Below, in pieces: positions 15,325-25,549 of a DNA stretch of 64,000 nucleotides (position 1 is the first letter of the stretch; every line of letters begins with the position of its first letter). The notes beneath the pieces were generated by a model. It had not been told where the DNA came from. It did no database searches and saw only the letters and a program-made list of their open reading frames with translations. The translations under genes were made by a program, and so were the position numbers. Origin of the DNA: Labilibaculum filiforme (GTDB taxonomy: Bacteria > Bacteroidota > Bacteroidia > Bacteroidales > Marinifilaceae). Location: contig NZ_MVDD01000001.1 in NCBI RefSeq assembly GCF_002843315.1, positions 1 through 64,000 on the forward strand. Reading direction: 5' to 3'.

Positions 15325-16512
15325 CTATTCTACATATAAAACCAAACCTTTTAGGTATTCTCCCTCGGGATGGTAGATGTTTACAGGATGATCGGCCGGT
15401 TGTGTTAGCTGATGAAGAATTCGTACGGTTCTTCCTGCACTTGCGGCTGCTGCAAAAATGGCTTTTCGAAAATCTTCTTTGCTAACCGCCTGCGAACATG
15501 AAAAAGTGAATAGAATTCCCCCACTTTTAATTTGTTCAAATCCAATGGTATTTAATCGTTTGTACCCTTTTAAGGCATTCGACAACACGTTCTTGTGTTT
15601 TGCAAAAGCCGGTGGATCTAACACAATTAAATCGTATTTCCCTGCGCTTCGATCCAAATATTTGAATGCATCCTCCGAAAATGCTTCGTGACGAGTATCC
15701 CCAGGGAAATTTAGTTCCACATTTTCTTTTGTAATCTCAATTGCTCTTGCCGAGCTATCCACAGAGTGTACTAATTCTGCACCTCCACGCATGGCGTAAA
15801 ATGAGAATCCTCCGGTGTAACAAAACATATTCAAAACCGATCTTCCTTTAGCATATTGTTCCAAAAGGCTTCTGTTCTCGCGCTGATCGATAAAAAATCC
15901 TGTTTTTTGTCCTTTTAGCCAATCCACATTAAATTTTAATCCATTCTCCAAAGCAACAAAAGAATCTGCATTTCCATACAAATATTCATTTTTTGGCTCA
16001 ATTCCCGATTTAAAAGGAATGGTTCCTTCCGATTTATCGTAAACTGCTTTTAAATCATCTCCCAAAACAGTTAATAATGCTTCTGCAATTTCTTCGCGAT
16101 GCAAATACATTCCCACCGAATGACACTGAATAACAGCAGTTCCGGCATAAAAATCAATTATTAATCCTGATAATCCATCTCCTTCGCCATGTACCAAACG
16201 ACAAACATTATTATCCGCTGTTCCATACAAGCCAATTGCTTTACGCATGTTACAGGCCGAGTTGAATTTCCTTACCCAAAAATCCTGATTGATCTCAACT
16301 TTCTCGAAGGAAATAATTCTAACCACAATGGAACCGATAGCAATATGCCCAATCCCTAAAAATTCTTCTTTTGCCGAATAAACAGCAACCAAGTCTCCTT
16401 CTTCCAGCCCCTCGTCCACTCTACTTACTGCTCCCGAAAAAATCCAGGGATGAAATCGTTTAATAGAATGTTCTTTTCCTTGCTTTAGGATAACTTTTGG
16501 ATAATCTATCAT
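15325..16512 (-). CDS. Class I rRNA (cytosine-C5) methyltransferase, RlmI-like
   Basis: The 395-residue protein starts with a PUA RNA-binding domain (HPWIFSGAV...AVYSAKEEFLGIG, residues 17-60), followed by the EEHEH-like middle domain and a Rossmann SAM methyltransferase (VLNMFCYTGGFSFYAMRGGAELVHSVDSS, about 230-260; DLIVLDPPAFAKHK, about 295-308). DPPAF and the later FTFSCSQAV match the RlmI family, which methylates C1962 of 23S rRNA in E. coli. The substrate site here is inferred from family. Confidence 0.88.
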   Translation of the reverse strand: MIDYPKVILKQGKEHSIKRFHPWIFSGAVSRVDEGLEEGDLVAVYSAKEEFLGIGHIAIGSIVVRIISFEKVEINQDFWVRKFNSACNMRKAIGLYGTADNNVCRLVHGEGDGLSGLIIDFYAGTAVIQCHSVGMYLHREEIAEALLTVLGDDLKAVYDKSEGTIPFKSGIEPKNEYLYGNADSFVALENGLKFNVDWLKGQKTGFFIDQRENRSLLEQYAKGRSVLNMFCYTGGFSFYAMRGGAELVHSVDSSARAIEITKENVELNFPGDTRHEAFSEDAFKYLDRSAGKYDLIVLDPPAFAKHKNVLSNALKGYKRLNTIGFEQIKSGGILFTFSCSQAVSKEDFRKAIFAAAASAGRTVRILHQLTQPADHPVNIYHPEGEYLKGLVLYVE

Positions 16513-16653
16513 TTTGGAAATTTCTTTTCTTTTTGAACAGAGAAAATTCGAATCGGAATTGTTCCTCCCGTCGATCTTCTCCTTAAAAATAATAATTAAA
16601 ACTCCTCTAACCAGTATAGTTACTGCAGAGAAACTCAGTTCACAAAGCTTTGC

Positions 16654-17241
16654 TTATTTTGTTTTTGAAGCCTTTAATCTTTCAAATATTTTAAGGGATA
16701 CCCACGCATCGGTAGCTGCATATTTCAGTTGTCCGGCACTTAGTTCTTCTGCTTCCCAATTGGAAACCTGTTGGCGTTTCGAAATTCTGAAATTTAATAC
16801 TATTGCAGATAGTTTTTTTAAAGAAAAACTTTCGATTCCAAACTTAGAAACATACTCCTGCAACTCCAAAAATCCATTGGCATCGAAATCGTTCAATTTC
16901 TGCAATCCTCGGATATCATCTTTTATAGCTGCTCCTACCTTTATAATTTCTGGATCAGTAAGCAAATCAACCAATGGTTCCGGTAATCCTATTTTATTTA
17001 CCCTAAAAAGAAAAGTTTTTGAATTAGCCGCCAATTGTAGTAAGGCTACACCATTCACTCTCCCCTTTTTAAACGACGGTCGCGTTTCGGTATCAAATCC
17101 CAAAATGGGAAACTTTTTCAAATACTGCACCGCGTCTTGCAGCTCCTCGCCTTGATCCACCAAAATGATTTCTCCGTCGAAAGCCTGCAAAGGCAACTCG
17201 TTTACTTCTTCCTTAGTAATTGATTTCTGAAATGGTAACAT
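16654..17241 (-). CDS. 3'-5' exonuclease (RNase D-like DEDDy domain)
   Basis: A 195-residue single-domain protein with the DEDDy exonuclease motifs: GFDTETRPSF (Exo I, around residue 50), DDIRGLQKL (Exo II, about 108) and YAATDAWVSLKIFE (Exo III, about 175). It lacks the HRDC domains of full RNase D, so it resembles the short Bacteroidota 3'-5' exonuclease family. DNA or RNA preference is unknown. It lies directly downstream of the DUF5063 gene with a 47-base gap. Confidence 0.88.
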   Translation of the reverse strand: MLPFQKSITKEEVNELPLQAFDGEIILVDQGEELQDAVQYLKKFPILGFDTETRPSFKKGRVNGVALLQLAANSKTFLFRVNKIGLPEPLVDLLTDPEIIKVGAAIKDDIRGLQKLNDFDANGFLELQEYVSKFGIESFSLKKLSAIVLNFRISKRQQVSNWEAEELSAGQLKYAATDAWVSLKIFERLKASKTK

Positions 17242-17288
17242 CTATTATGTCTTTTTCTTCGGAAAACATGAATTTATTTTCCCATCTA

Positions 17289-17915
17289 TTAATCTTCTTC
17301 TCCCCATTCTCTTTTCCGCTGGGAAAAGATAGAGTCACTTAAGTCGATATTGTCTAATCCTGTGCCATCCGAATCATCAATCTCTTCGTCAAGGTTTTCG
17401 TTTCTGGCGACTAAATTGTGAATGGACCGCAGTGAATTTACTAAATTCTGTCCCCAATGTTGATAAAAACTGTTATTTAGATCCCACAAGGCTTCGTTCA
17501 TCACCTCCAAACTTCCTATTCGGTAGGAAGTAAGAAAATCTTTTAAATCTTGATAAATATCGGCAAAATTTTCCGAAACAGAAGCAATCACAGGCGTTTC
17601 ACTATATTCCATATCCTTTTCGAATACTTCCAAATATTGGTCGTGAGCTCCCATTTTCGATTGCACAGAAGAGTGAATAAATTCCCAATCTGCTTCGGAA
17701 ACAAATTTCTCAATTTCTTCCTCTAATTCGGTTTCGTTTTTAGGCAACAAACATGCCTTTAGGTATAATAAAGGCAATAGTTTCTGTGCAGTTTCAATAA
17801 ATTCAATCTTCGTAATCTTTCCACTAGTTTCCAACAGCAAACAAAACTCGTTTGCGATCGTTACAAACTCGATCACATTTTTTGAATATACGATATGGTC
17901 AAATTGATCTTTCAT
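17289..17915 (-). CDS. DUF5063-domain protein
   Basis: A 208-residue cytosolic protein whose whole length fits the Bacteroidota DUF5063 family: predicted all-helical, with VIEFVTIANEFCLLLE near the start, LPLLYLKACLLP near residue 50 and an acidic C-terminus (LDEEIDDSDGTGLDNIDLSDSIF). No catalytic motif is visible. It is commonly found next to 3'-5' exonuclease genes, as here, but the functional link is unknown. Confidence 0.75.
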   Translation of the reverse strand: MKDQFDHIVYSKNVIEFVTIANEFCLLLETSGKITKIEFIETAQKLLPLLYLKACLLPKNETELEEEIEKFVSEADWEFIHSSVQSKMGAHDQYLEVFEKDMEYSETPVIASVSENFADIYQDLKDFLTSYRIGSLEVMNEALWDLNNSFYQHWGQNLVNSLRSIHNLVARNENLDEEIDDSDGTGLDNIDLSDSIFSQRKREWGEED

Positions 17916-18014
17916 CTTCTATATAATACTATAAGCATGCAAAAATAACAAGATTTTGCTAATATTTGACAGAATAACAAGATAGTACTGCTTACAAAAG
18001 AATAAAAACAAGCC

Positions 18015-19922
18015 TTAGGGAGAAATCCTACGAAGCCTGTTGCCATCTAAAGACTCCAATTCGTCATTATCTTTCAGGAAACGAATTACCTCCATTACAT
18101 TTTCTTCTTTGAATTTAGAAGCCTTAATAATTGCCTCCACCGCAACAATTTCTTTTCCCATTATCATCCCAATTTCTTGGGAGATAGAAGCAAATTCATC
18201 CTTACTAATCACCCCACCATCTAGCTCTTTACAAACATCGCATTGCCCGCAGGCTGGAGCATAAGCTTGTCCGAAATACTCCAACAAAAATTTTGATCGA
18301 CAGATGGATTTCGTTTCAGCGTAATTAATCACCGAATTAATTTTTTGAGATAAATTTTCTTTCCGATCCTGATAAACTTCTTTTGTGAATTTTATAAAAG
18401 TTTGTGGCAAGCGTTCCTGTGTAAAAATTATGAAAGGAGTTTTCTTTCTGGGAATGTATTGAATTACCCTGTATTTAGATAGCTCTTTTAAATATTTCAC
18501 AATTAACTCCTTGGAAGTTTTCGTGCGTTTTGCCAACAAATCAATATTAATAGGAACGAAATCGGTAAATAAACCAGTAAAAGATCGAAGAAGCACTTTT
18601 ACAAAAGCATCGAAATCTTTATTGGCAACCTGAAATTTATACAAATCATCTCTTTCCATTCGAAAATGGATTCTCGACTCGTGTTCTAAATCATCGGTAA
18701 GTTCCAAATATCCTGCTCTTTCAAGTACCTTTAAACTATTAAAAGCCTGCAGCACATTAAATTTAAAATTCTGACAAAATAAAGATAAATCGAAATCAAA
18801 GACAGCATCCTTTCCTGCGCCTTCGGCAACTTGTAAAAAATTCCCCACCGATTGATACACTCTTTTTATTGTATCTATTTCCGGAAAAGAAGTGGAAATT
18901 CGTTTTAATAATTGTACTCTATCGGGTTTCGAATAAAGCAATACGGCATAAGCTTTCTTCCCATCTCTACCCGCACGACCGGCTTCCTGAAAATAAGCCT
19001 CGAGCGAATCCGGCAAATCCATATGAACCACAGTTCGCACATCTGCCTTATCAATTCCCATCCCAAAAGCATTGGTTGCTACCATCACCTGAACAACGCC
19101 CCTTTTCCATCGATCCTGACGAAAATCTTTCACCTCATTTGGCAAACCTGCGTGATAAAACTCCGCTCTGATATTATTTGTTTTTAGAAACTCGGCTAAT
19201 TCCTTACATCTTTTCCTGCTTCGAACATACACCACCGAACTTCCACCTTGCTTACTGAATATTTTTAATAGATACCTGTTTTTATCTTCAACTTCGCGAA
19301 CCAAATAAATTAAATTTTTACGTTCGAAACTCTTTCGAAAAACATTCTTCTCCTTAAATTCTAATTTATCCTGAATATCATTCACAACATCAGGTGTTGC
19401 AGTGGCGGTTAAAGCCAATACCGGCACTTCTGGCAGTAATTCCCTGAGCTTGGTGATTTTTAAATAAGCAGGCCGAAAATCATATCCCCATTGCGATATA
19501 CAATGCGATTCATCCACAGCCATAAGACAAACATTCATTTGTCTTAATTTAATTTGAAATAAATCGGAACCAATTCGCTCGGGCGAGATATACAGAAACT
19601 TAATATTGCCAAACAAACATTTATCCAAAATAATTTCAATCTCTTTAAGCGATAAACCCGAATAAAGAAGCTCAGCCTTAATTCCCTTGTCCTTTAAATT
19701 TTGCACCTGGTCTTTCATTAAAGCCACCAAAGGGGAAACAACAATGCATATTCCTTCCACTGCCAAACCAGGAATCTGAAAAGTTAAAGATTTCCCTCCT
19801 CCTGTTGGCATTAATCCAAGCGTATCCTTCCCGGCAGCAACAGATTTTATAATCTCATCCTGCAAGGGTCGAAAACCTTCATAGCCCCAATATTTTTTTA
19901 AAATTTCATTGTAACGATCCAT
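18015..19922 (-). CDS. recQ: ATP-dependent DNA helicase RecQ
   Basis: The 635-residue protein carries RecQ motifs: Q-motif GFRPLQDEII, Walker A GGGKSLTFQIP (about residues 41-51), DESHCISQWGYDFRP (about 137-151), ATATP, the second RecA domain (FGMGIDKADVRTVVH, EAGRAGRDGKKAYA), and the zinc-binding cysteines CRSKFLLEYFG...CGQCDVC near 540-570. After the zinc site there is a short winged-helix-like end, without a clear HRDC domain. It acts in recombination and fork repair. RecQ and RecG both occur in this window, but far apart. Confidence 0.92.
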   Translation of the reverse strand: MDRYNEILKKYWGYEGFRPLQDEIIKSVAAGKDTLGLMPTGGGKSLTFQIPGLAVEGICIVVSPLVALMKDQVQNLKDKGIKAELLYSGLSLKEIEIILDKCLFGNIKFLYISPERIGSDLFQIKLRQMNVCLMAVDESHCISQWGYDFRPAYLKITKLRELLPEVPVLALTATATPDVVNDIQDKLEFKEKNVFRKSFERKNLIYLVREVEDKNRYLLKIFSKQGGSSVVYVRSRKRCKELAEFLKTNNIRAEFYHAGLPNEVKDFRQDRWKRGVVQVMVATNAFGMGIDKADVRTVVHMDLPDSLEAYFQEAGRAGRDGKKAYAVLLYSKPDRVQLLKRISTSFPEIDTIKRVYQSVGNFLQVAEGAGKDAVFDFDLSLFCQNFKFNVLQAFNSLKVLERAGYLELTDDLEHESRIHFRMERDDLYKFQVANKDFDAFVKVLLRSFTGLFTDFVPINIDLLAKRTKTSKELIVKYLKELSKYRVIQYIPRKKTPFIIFTQERLPQTFIKFTKEVYQDRKENLSQKINSVINYAETKSICRSKFLLEYFGQAYAPACGQCDVCKELDGGVISKDEFASISQEIGMIMGKEIVAVEAIIKASKFKEENVMEVIRFLKDNDELESLDGNRLRRISP

Positions 19923-20071
19923 TAAACTGAATTACAAGCGTTTTGATTAAAAAAAACACGATTATGAAAGACAAATATCAAATTAAAAATAGTAACTTTT
20001 GAAATGAATCAACTAATTAACACTTTTTAGAATTCAGAACAATCTCTGTTCCACTATTTTTTTGTAATTTC

Positions 20072-20079
20072 GCATGCAA
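20072..20079 (+). promoter_or_regulatory. Possible -7 promoter box of guaB
   Basis: TAATTTCG fits the Bacteroidota -7 consensus TAnnTTTG at all but one position and lies 24 bases before the guaB start. No good -33 TTG is found at the expected spacing. Confidence 0.3.
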
Positions 20080-20102
20080 TTTAAATCTAAAATTATTGCA
20101 TA

Positions 20103-21572
20103 ATGTCATTTGTATCTGATAAAATTATTTCTGACGGCCTAACTTTTGATGATGTACTTTTAGTTCCTGCGTACTCTGAAGTATTACCAAGAGATGTAAA
20201 TCTTAAATCCCGTTTCACTCGTAACATTACTCTGAACACCCCAATTGTTTCAGCAGCAATGGATACAGTAACAGAATCGGCATTGGCCATCTCGATTGCT
20301 CGAGAAGGAGGAATTGGAGTCATCCACAAAAACATGAGTATCAAATCTCAAGCCAAACAAGTTATGACTGTGAAAAGAGCAGAAAATGGGATGATCTATG
20401 ATCCTATTACTATTGCTTCTTACAAAACAGTTAAAGATGCATTGGCATTGATGAAAGAATTCAAAATTGGAGGAATTCCGGTTGTTGAATCAGACAAATC
20501 GTTAACAGGTATTGTAACCAATAGAGATCTTCGTTTCGAATTAGACATGGATCGTCCTATTTCTGAGGTAATGACCAAAGATAATTTGGTGACCACTTCG
20601 GTTTCAACCGATCTTGAAAAAGCAGCCGCAATTCTTCAAGCTTATAAAATTGAAAAATTACCTGTTGTTGACTCTGATAATAAATTAATTGGTTTGGTTA
20701 CCTATAAGGATATTACCAAAGCAAAAGATAAACCTTTGGCATGTAAAGATGAAAAAGGAAGACTTCGAGTTGCTGCTGCAGTTGGTGTTTCAGGCGACAC
20801 GCTTGACAGGATTGAAGCATTAGTGCATGCTCATGCCGATGCAATTATTATCGATACTGCTCACGGACACACAAAAGGCGTAGCGGATTTACTTAAAATT
20901 GCAAAGAAAAGATTTCCAGACATGCAATTTGTGGTTGGAAACATTGCAACTCCCGAAGCTGCTTTATTTTTAGTGGAAGCTGGTGCTGATGCTGTTAAAG
21001 TTGGTATCGGTCCGGGTTCTATTTGTACTACACGTGTCATTGCTGGTGTTGGTGTTCCTCAGCTTACCGCGATTTACGAAATTGCTAAAGCCCTTGAAGG
21101 AACAGGTGTTCCGGTTATTGCTGATGGTGGTTTGCGCTATTCAGGCGACATTGTGAAAGCAATTGCTGCTGGTGCAGATTCAATAATGGCAGGTTCGTTA
21201 TTTGCTGGAGTTGAAGAATCTCCTGGAGAAACAATCATTTATAATGGTCGTAAATTTAAATCGTACCGAGGTATGGGATCTATTGAAGCCATGCAACAAG
21301 GATCGAAAGACCGTTATTTTCAAGATACTGAAGACGATATTAAAAAACTGGTTCCGGAAGGAATTGTAGCTCGTGTGCCTTACAAAGGAACACTATATGA
21401 AGTTATTTATCAGTTAGTAGGTGGACTAAGAGCCGGAATGGGTTATTGTGGTGCCGCAAATATTGATGCGCTTCATAATGCTAAATTTGTAAAAATAACA
21501 GCTTCGGGTATGGCAGAAAGTCATCCTCACGATGTTGCGATTACTCGCGAAGCTCCAAATTATAGCAGATAG
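20103..21572 (+). CDS. guaB: Inosine-5'-monophosphate dehydrogenase
   Basis: Converts IMP to XMP with NAD+, the committed step to guanine nucleotides. The 489-residue protein shows the TIM barrel ([15 protein letters not shown] at the start), two CBS domains (about 95-210), the catalytic loop [18 protein letters not shown] with C308, and the flap and substrate motifs YRGMGS and [11 protein letters not shown]. Length is the family norm. It has its own terminator at 21589, so it is probably transcribed separately from the PPIase genes that follow. Confidence 0.96.
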   Translation: MSFVSDKIISDGLTFDDVLLVPAYSEVLPRDVNLKSRFTRNITLNTPIVSAAMDTVTESALAISIAREGGIGVIHKNMSIKSQAKQVMTVKRAENGMIYDPITIASYKTVKDALALMKEFKIGGIPVVESDKSLTGIVTNRDLRFELDMDRPISEVMTKDNLVTTSVSTDLEKAAAILQAYKIEKLPVVDSDNKLIGLVTYKDITKAKDKPLACKDEKGRLRVAAAVGVSGDTLDRIEALVHAHADAIIIDTAHGHTKGVADLLKIAKKRFPDMQFVVGNIATPEAALFLVEAGADAVKVGIGPGSICTTRVIAGVGVPQLTAIYEIAKALEGTGVPVIADGGLRYSGDIVKAIAAGADSIMAGSLFAGVEESPGETIIYNGRKFKSYRGMGSIEAMQQGSKDRYFQDTEDDIKKLVPEGIVARVPYKGTLYEVIYQLVGGLRAGMGYCGAANIDALHNAKFVKITASGMAESHPHDVAITREAPNYSR

Positions 21573-21588
21573 TTATATCTGATATTTC

Positions 21589-21626
21589 ATGGTAGCTTGT
21601 TTCATACAGGCTACCATTTTTTTTTT
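21589..21626 (+). terminator. Terminator of guaB
   Basis: ATGGTAGC and GCTACCAT pair perfectly around a 13-base loop and are followed by nine T residues. Only about 30 bases separate it from the next start codon. Confidence 0.85.
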
Positions 21627-21656
21627 GCGATTCAATGAACCTATTATATCTGTTAC

Positions 21657-23273
21657 ATGAAGAGAGTTCTCTTTTATCTATCGATAGTGTTGTGTTGCCA
21701 AATGGCAAGCTTTGGACAACAGTATCCAATAGATACTCTTTTTACTATAAATAATACTCCATTCGCTTCGCAAGAGTTTGAATACCTTTATCAGGAAAAC
21801 AATCAACTGCCCATTAGAGAAGCTCTAAATTTGTATATCTTGTTTCAAATTAAACTATCCGAAGCAAAGAAATTACAGATAGATACTCTACCCGAAATAA
21901 AACACGAACTTCAGGTTAACAGAGACATTGCTCTGCACTCCTTTCTTTACCCAACAATCGTAAGCGAAGAAAAAATTCAGGAAGCTTTCCAACGCATTCA
22001 ATATTTTCTGAAAGCCAGACATATTTTGGTAAAAATTAACAAACGAGGCAACGATACTCTTGCAGCATATCAGGAAGCACAGAAAATTTATCAGGATCTT
22101 TTAAACGGAAAATCCTTTGAAAAATTAGCTCACAAACAATCCGACGATCAATCGGTAAATGCCAACAATGGTGAATTAGGCTATTTCACTGCCTTTGATA
22201 TGGATTATGTGTTTGAATCAAGTGCCTATCATTTAAAAATTGGGGAATACTCTGCCCCAATAAAAACTCAATTTGGCTATCATATTATTCAAATTCTAGA
22301 AAAAATACCTAATCCGGGTAAAGTAAAAGTAAGAAACATACTACTTGAATATAAGGCCAAAAATGAAGCAGTAAAAAAGCAAAAAATAGATTCTCTGTAT
22401 ACTTTACTATTGAATGGAGAGGACTTTGAAGAAATAGCAAAAAAATATTCTGAGGATAAAAGATCTGCTCCATCGGGTGGAATTATTCCATGGTTTGGAC
22501 TTTTTGAAACTCACCCTAAAATTGAGGAAACTGTATTTCAGTTAAAGCTTGGCGAAATTGCAGCGCCCGTAAAAACAGACTTCGGCTATCATATTTTTCA
22601 ACTTATCGACAAAAAGGATTATTCCTCATTAGCTAATTGTAGAGATGAAATTGAACGATTAATAGCATCGGACAGTCGATCTAAATTAAGTCCTGAAGAA
22701 TTAATTTCTAAAATAAAAAAAGACAGTCATTTTAAGGAAAACAGACATCTTCTTTCCAATTTCTATTCCATTTTAGATTATGCATATGCCGATTTAGTAG
22801 ATCCATTATTCACAATAGCAGGAAAAGAATATACTCAAGAAGATTTTGCAGACTATCTTAGCCAGCAGGCCTCAAAAGATATTTACGAAAATTTTATAGA
22901 ATACATCAACCGAATTTACGATAATTTCTCAAACAATAGTATCTTAGCCTTTTACAAAAAACAGTTACTTGAGAACAATAGTGAACTTGAAAATTTGGTG
23001 CTAAATTACGAAAACAGAGTCTTGGTTCTTGCTATCACCAAATTAAATGTTTGGTTACCGGCAAAACACAATAAGAAAGGCCTGATGGAATTCTATCAAA
23101 AACAAAAAAATAGATATAACACCAATGTTGCTTTTGAAAGCATTAAACAAGAAGTTACTTCTGATTACAAAATGTATTTGAAAGAAATGTGGGAAACTAA
23201 ATTATGGGAAAATTACAAAGTTAAAATCTCACAATCAGCATTAAACAAAATAGCAACACAACGAAATGACTAA
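21657..23273 (+). CDS. Periplasmic parvulin-type peptidyl-prolyl isomerase with two PPIase domains
   Basis: The 538-residue protein has a signal peptide (residues 1-21), a SurA-like helical N-terminal part, then two parvulin domains at about residues 115-220 (ARHILVKI, GELGYFTAFDM, FGYHIIQILEK) and 222-330 (VRNILLEY, GGIIPWFGLFET, FGYHIFQLIDK), and a long helical C-terminal region (about 340-538). Such proteins act in the periplasm as chaperones for unfolded outer-membrane proteins. Its stop overlaps the next gene by 8 bases, implying translational coupling. Confidence 0.88.
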   Translation: MKRVLFYLSIVLCCQMASFGQQYPIDTLFTINNTPFASQEFEYLYQENNQLPIREALNLYILFQIKLSEAKKLQIDTLPEIKHELQVNRDIALHSFLYPTIVSEEKIQEAFQRIQYFLKARHILVKINKRGNDTLAAYQEAQKIYQDLLNGKSFEKLAHKQSDDQSVNANNGELGYFTAFDMDYVFESSAYHLKIGEYSAPIKTQFGYHIIQILEKIPNPGKVKVRNILLEYKAKNEAVKKQKIDSLYTLLLNGEDFEEIAKKYSEDKRSAPSGGIIPWFGLFETHPKIEETVFQLKLGEIAAPVKTDFGYHIFQLIDKKDYSSLANCRDEIERLIASDSRSKLSPEELISKIKKDSHFKENRHLLSNFYSILDYAYADLVDPLFTIAGKEYTQEDFADYLSQQASKDIYENFIEYINRIYDNFSNNSILAFYKKQLLENNSELENLVLNYENRVLVLAITKLNVWLPAKHNKKGLMEFYQKQKNRYNTNVAFESIKQEVTSDYKMYLKEMWETKLWENYKVKISQSALNKIATQRND

Positions 23274-24108
23274 ATATTCCTTACTAATACTTCTAGTTGT
23301 AATTTTTTATTCGTGTAATCCGAACAAAAGTGAGAACGATAAACCAGTAGCAAAAGTAAACGACAAAATTCTTTATTCAAGCACCGTTAATGAGGTAATT
23401 CCGGTTGGTATCAGTAAAGATGACAGTTTACTTATTGCCAACAATTATACCCATCAGTGGGTAAAAAAACAACTTCTTATCTCAAAGGCAGAATTGAATT
23501 TAAGCGATCAGGATAAAGATGTTAGTAAAATGGTGGAAGATTATAGATCGTCCCTTATTATTCACAAATATCAGCAACAATTAATCGAACAAAAAATTGA
23601 CACTTTAGTGAGTCAATTCGAAATCGATAATTATTACAGAACCTATTCAGCCAATTTTGTTTTGAACCGAAACATTCTTAAAGCTTTGTATATAAAAGTA
23701 CCTATTCCGGTACCTAATCTTGCTATCATCCAAAAACTTTACAAATCGGACAAAGAGGACGATTGGTCGGAATTGCAGGACTACTGTTTTCAAAATGCAA
23801 CAAAATTTGATAATTTTAACGATCGTTGGATTTATGCTCAAGAACTTTTAAATAAGCTTCCCGGAAAAATAGGCGATGAAGACCAATTTCTGAAAAGAAC
23901 AAAAAACTATGAAACAAGCGATTCAACGCATCATTATTTTGTGAAAATTCAGGAGGTTGAACTAAAAGATAATCTTGCACCTTTACCTTTTGTAAAGGAA
24001 GACATTAGAAAAATATTATTAAACAAACGTAAAATTCAGTTTATTAAAAATTTGGAAGAAAACATTTACAGAGATGCCGAATCCAAAAACAAATTCAAAA
24101 TTTATTAA
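23266..24108 (+). CDS. Lipoprotein with SurA-like chaperone region but no parvulin domain
   Basis: The 280-residue protein starts with a lipoprotein signal (MTKYSLLILLVVIFYSC, Cys17). Its N-terminal section PVAKVNDKILYSS...VKKQLLISKAELNL resembles the SurA/PrsA chaperone domain that usually precedes a PPIase domain. The parvulin hallmarks (HIL, GG.LG.., FG.H.I) are absent. It sits between two PPIase genes, overlapping the first by 8 bases and 10 bases from the next. A non-catalytic periplasmic chaperone partner is the likely role, by inference. Confidence 0.65.
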   Translation: MTKYSLLILLVVIFYSCNPNKSENDKPVAKVNDKILYSSTVNEVIPVGISKDDSLLIANNYTHQWVKKQLLISKAELNLSDQDKDVSKMVEDYRSSLIIHKYQQQLIEQKIDTLVSQFEIDNYYRTYSANFVLNRNILKALYIKVPIPVPNLAIIQKLYKSDKEDDWSELQDYCFQNATKFDNFNDRWIYAQELLNKLPGKIGDEDQFLKRTKNYETSDSTHHYFVKIQEVELKDNLAPLPFVKEDIRKILLNKRKIQFIKNLEENIYRDAESKNKFKIY

Positions 24109-24118
24109 TCCATAAAAT

Positions 24119-25471
24119 ATGCGTAACATTTTCAAGAAATTCAATACTCTTTTAGCCTTGATTTTAATTGGCGTTTTTTCGGCCAATGCTCAAGATAATA
24201 TGGTAGATAAAGTAATTGCTGTTGTTGGGAATCAGGTGGTTCTAAAATCGGATGTAGAAAATAGATTTTTAAGTCTGCAAGCTCAGGGATACACATCCGG
24301 AAGTGTTGATTTAAAAACCGAGATTTTTGAAGATCTTTTGATTCAACAACTGATGATTGCCCAAGCGCAAGTGGATAGTATCGAGGTAACCGATCAGGAA
24401 GTTGAGGAGCAACTGGAACGTAAAATGGAAATGTATATTCAACGTATTGGTTCCAAAGAAAAACTAGAACAATATTTCAATAAAAGTATTCTGGATATGA
24501 AAAACGATCTTCGTGATGATACCCGCGACGAACGTATAAAAGAAAAAATGCAGGCTGAAATCACAAAAAACATTCACATTACTCCTGCCGAAGTTCGAGA
24601 ATTTTACAATTCTATTCCTGCCGATAGTTTGCCAACTATTCCTGGCGAACTTCAAATTCAACAACTTGTAAAATACCCTCAGGTATCGGATGATGAAAAA
24701 GATAGAATTAGAACCAAATTAAGAGAGTATCGGGAAAGAGTAGCCAATGGCGATAGTTTTGCTACCCTTGCAGTACTTTATTCGGAGGATCCAGGAAGTG
24801 CACAAAAAGGTGGAGAACTTGGATACACACCTCGATCTAGTCTGGTTACTGAATTTGCAAATGTTGCTTTTAATTTAAAAACAGATAAAGTTTCTAAAAT
24901 TGTTGAAACCGAATTTGGATTCCATATTATTCAACTAATCGATAGAAAAGGAGAACGCATAAATGTTCGTCACATTCTTCTAAAACCACAAATTGAAGAA
25001 GAAAAAAGAATTGCAGCAACCACAAAGTTAGATAGTATTTCCGACTTAATTCGTGAGGATAAAATGGACTTTGCACAAGCCGCCTTCTACTTCTCCGATG
25101 ATAAAGACACTAGAAACAATGGAGGATTACTTGTAAATCCTTATACTGGAGCATCTAAATTCGAAAAAGATAATTTACCTCCTGCAGTATCTAAAGCAAT
25201 TAACGAATTAAAAATTAATGAAATATCCTCCCCTTTTCTAGATATTACCGGAGGTAAAGAGGCCTATAAAGTAATTCGAATTAAATCGGAAACAAAAGCA
25301 CATAAAGCCAATCTAGCGGATGATTGGAGTATATTTGAAAATATGCTGACAGGTGAAAAACAACAAAAAATTCTGAACAAATGGATTTTGGAGAAACAAG
25401 ACAAGACTTACGTTCATGTTGACGACTCCTATAAAAATTCAAAATTCCGATTCAAAGGCTGGATAAAATAA
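24119..25471 (+). CDS. SurA-type peptidyl-prolyl isomerase
   Basis: The 450-residue protein has a signal peptide ending SANAQ (residue 25), a SurA N domain (MVDKVIAVVGNQVVLKSDVENRFL, about 28-170), and two parvulin domains (about 175-285: YSEDPGSAQKGGELGYTPRS, FGFHIIQLIDRK; and about 287-395: VRHILLKPQ, YFSDDKDTRNNGGLL). The order matches SurA, the periplasmic folding factor for outer-membrane beta-barrels. It is third in the PPIase operon and followed by a strong hairpin at 25491. Confidence 0.9.
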   Translation: MRNIFKKFNTLLALILIGVFSANAQDNMVDKVIAVVGNQVVLKSDVENRFLSLQAQGYTSGSVDLKTEIFEDLLIQQLMIAQAQVDSIEVTDQEVEEQLERKMEMYIQRIGSKEKLEQYFNKSILDMKNDLRDDTRDERIKEKMQAEITKNIHITPAEVREFYNSIPADSLPTIPGELQIQQLVKYPQVSDDEKDRIRTKLREYRERVANGDSFATLAVLYSEDPGSAQKGGELGYTPRSSLVTEFANVAFNLKTDKVSKIVETEFGFHIIQLIDRKGERINVRHILLKPQIEEEKRIAATTKLDSISDLIREDKMDFAQAAFYFSDDKDTRNNGGLLVNPYTGASKFEKDNLPPAVSKAINELKINEISSPFLDITGGKEAYKVIRIKSETKAHKANLADDWSIFENMLTGEKQQKILNKWILEKQDKTYVHVDDSYKNSKFRFKGWIK

Positions 25472-25490
25472 ACAAATACCGATATTTTTC

Positions 25491-25516
25491 TCAGACACAG
25501 CCTATGCTGTGTCTGA
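25491..25516 (+). terminator. Hairpin after the SurA gene
   Basis: TCAGACACAGC and GCTGTGTCTGA form a perfect 11-bp stem with a CTAT loop, followed by a short T-containing tract (TTTATTAA). It may terminate or partly separate the PPIase genes from moxR, 34 bases downstream. Confidence 0.6.
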
Positions 25517-25549
25517 TTTATTAACGGCAATAATTAATAAAGGAAGCTT

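Noticed and set aside
16514-17155. A 213-codon plus-strand frame opposite the 3'-5' exonuclease
   Set aside because: The antisense frame has the exonuclease motifs and family match; this one is serine/phenylalanine-rich shadow coding.
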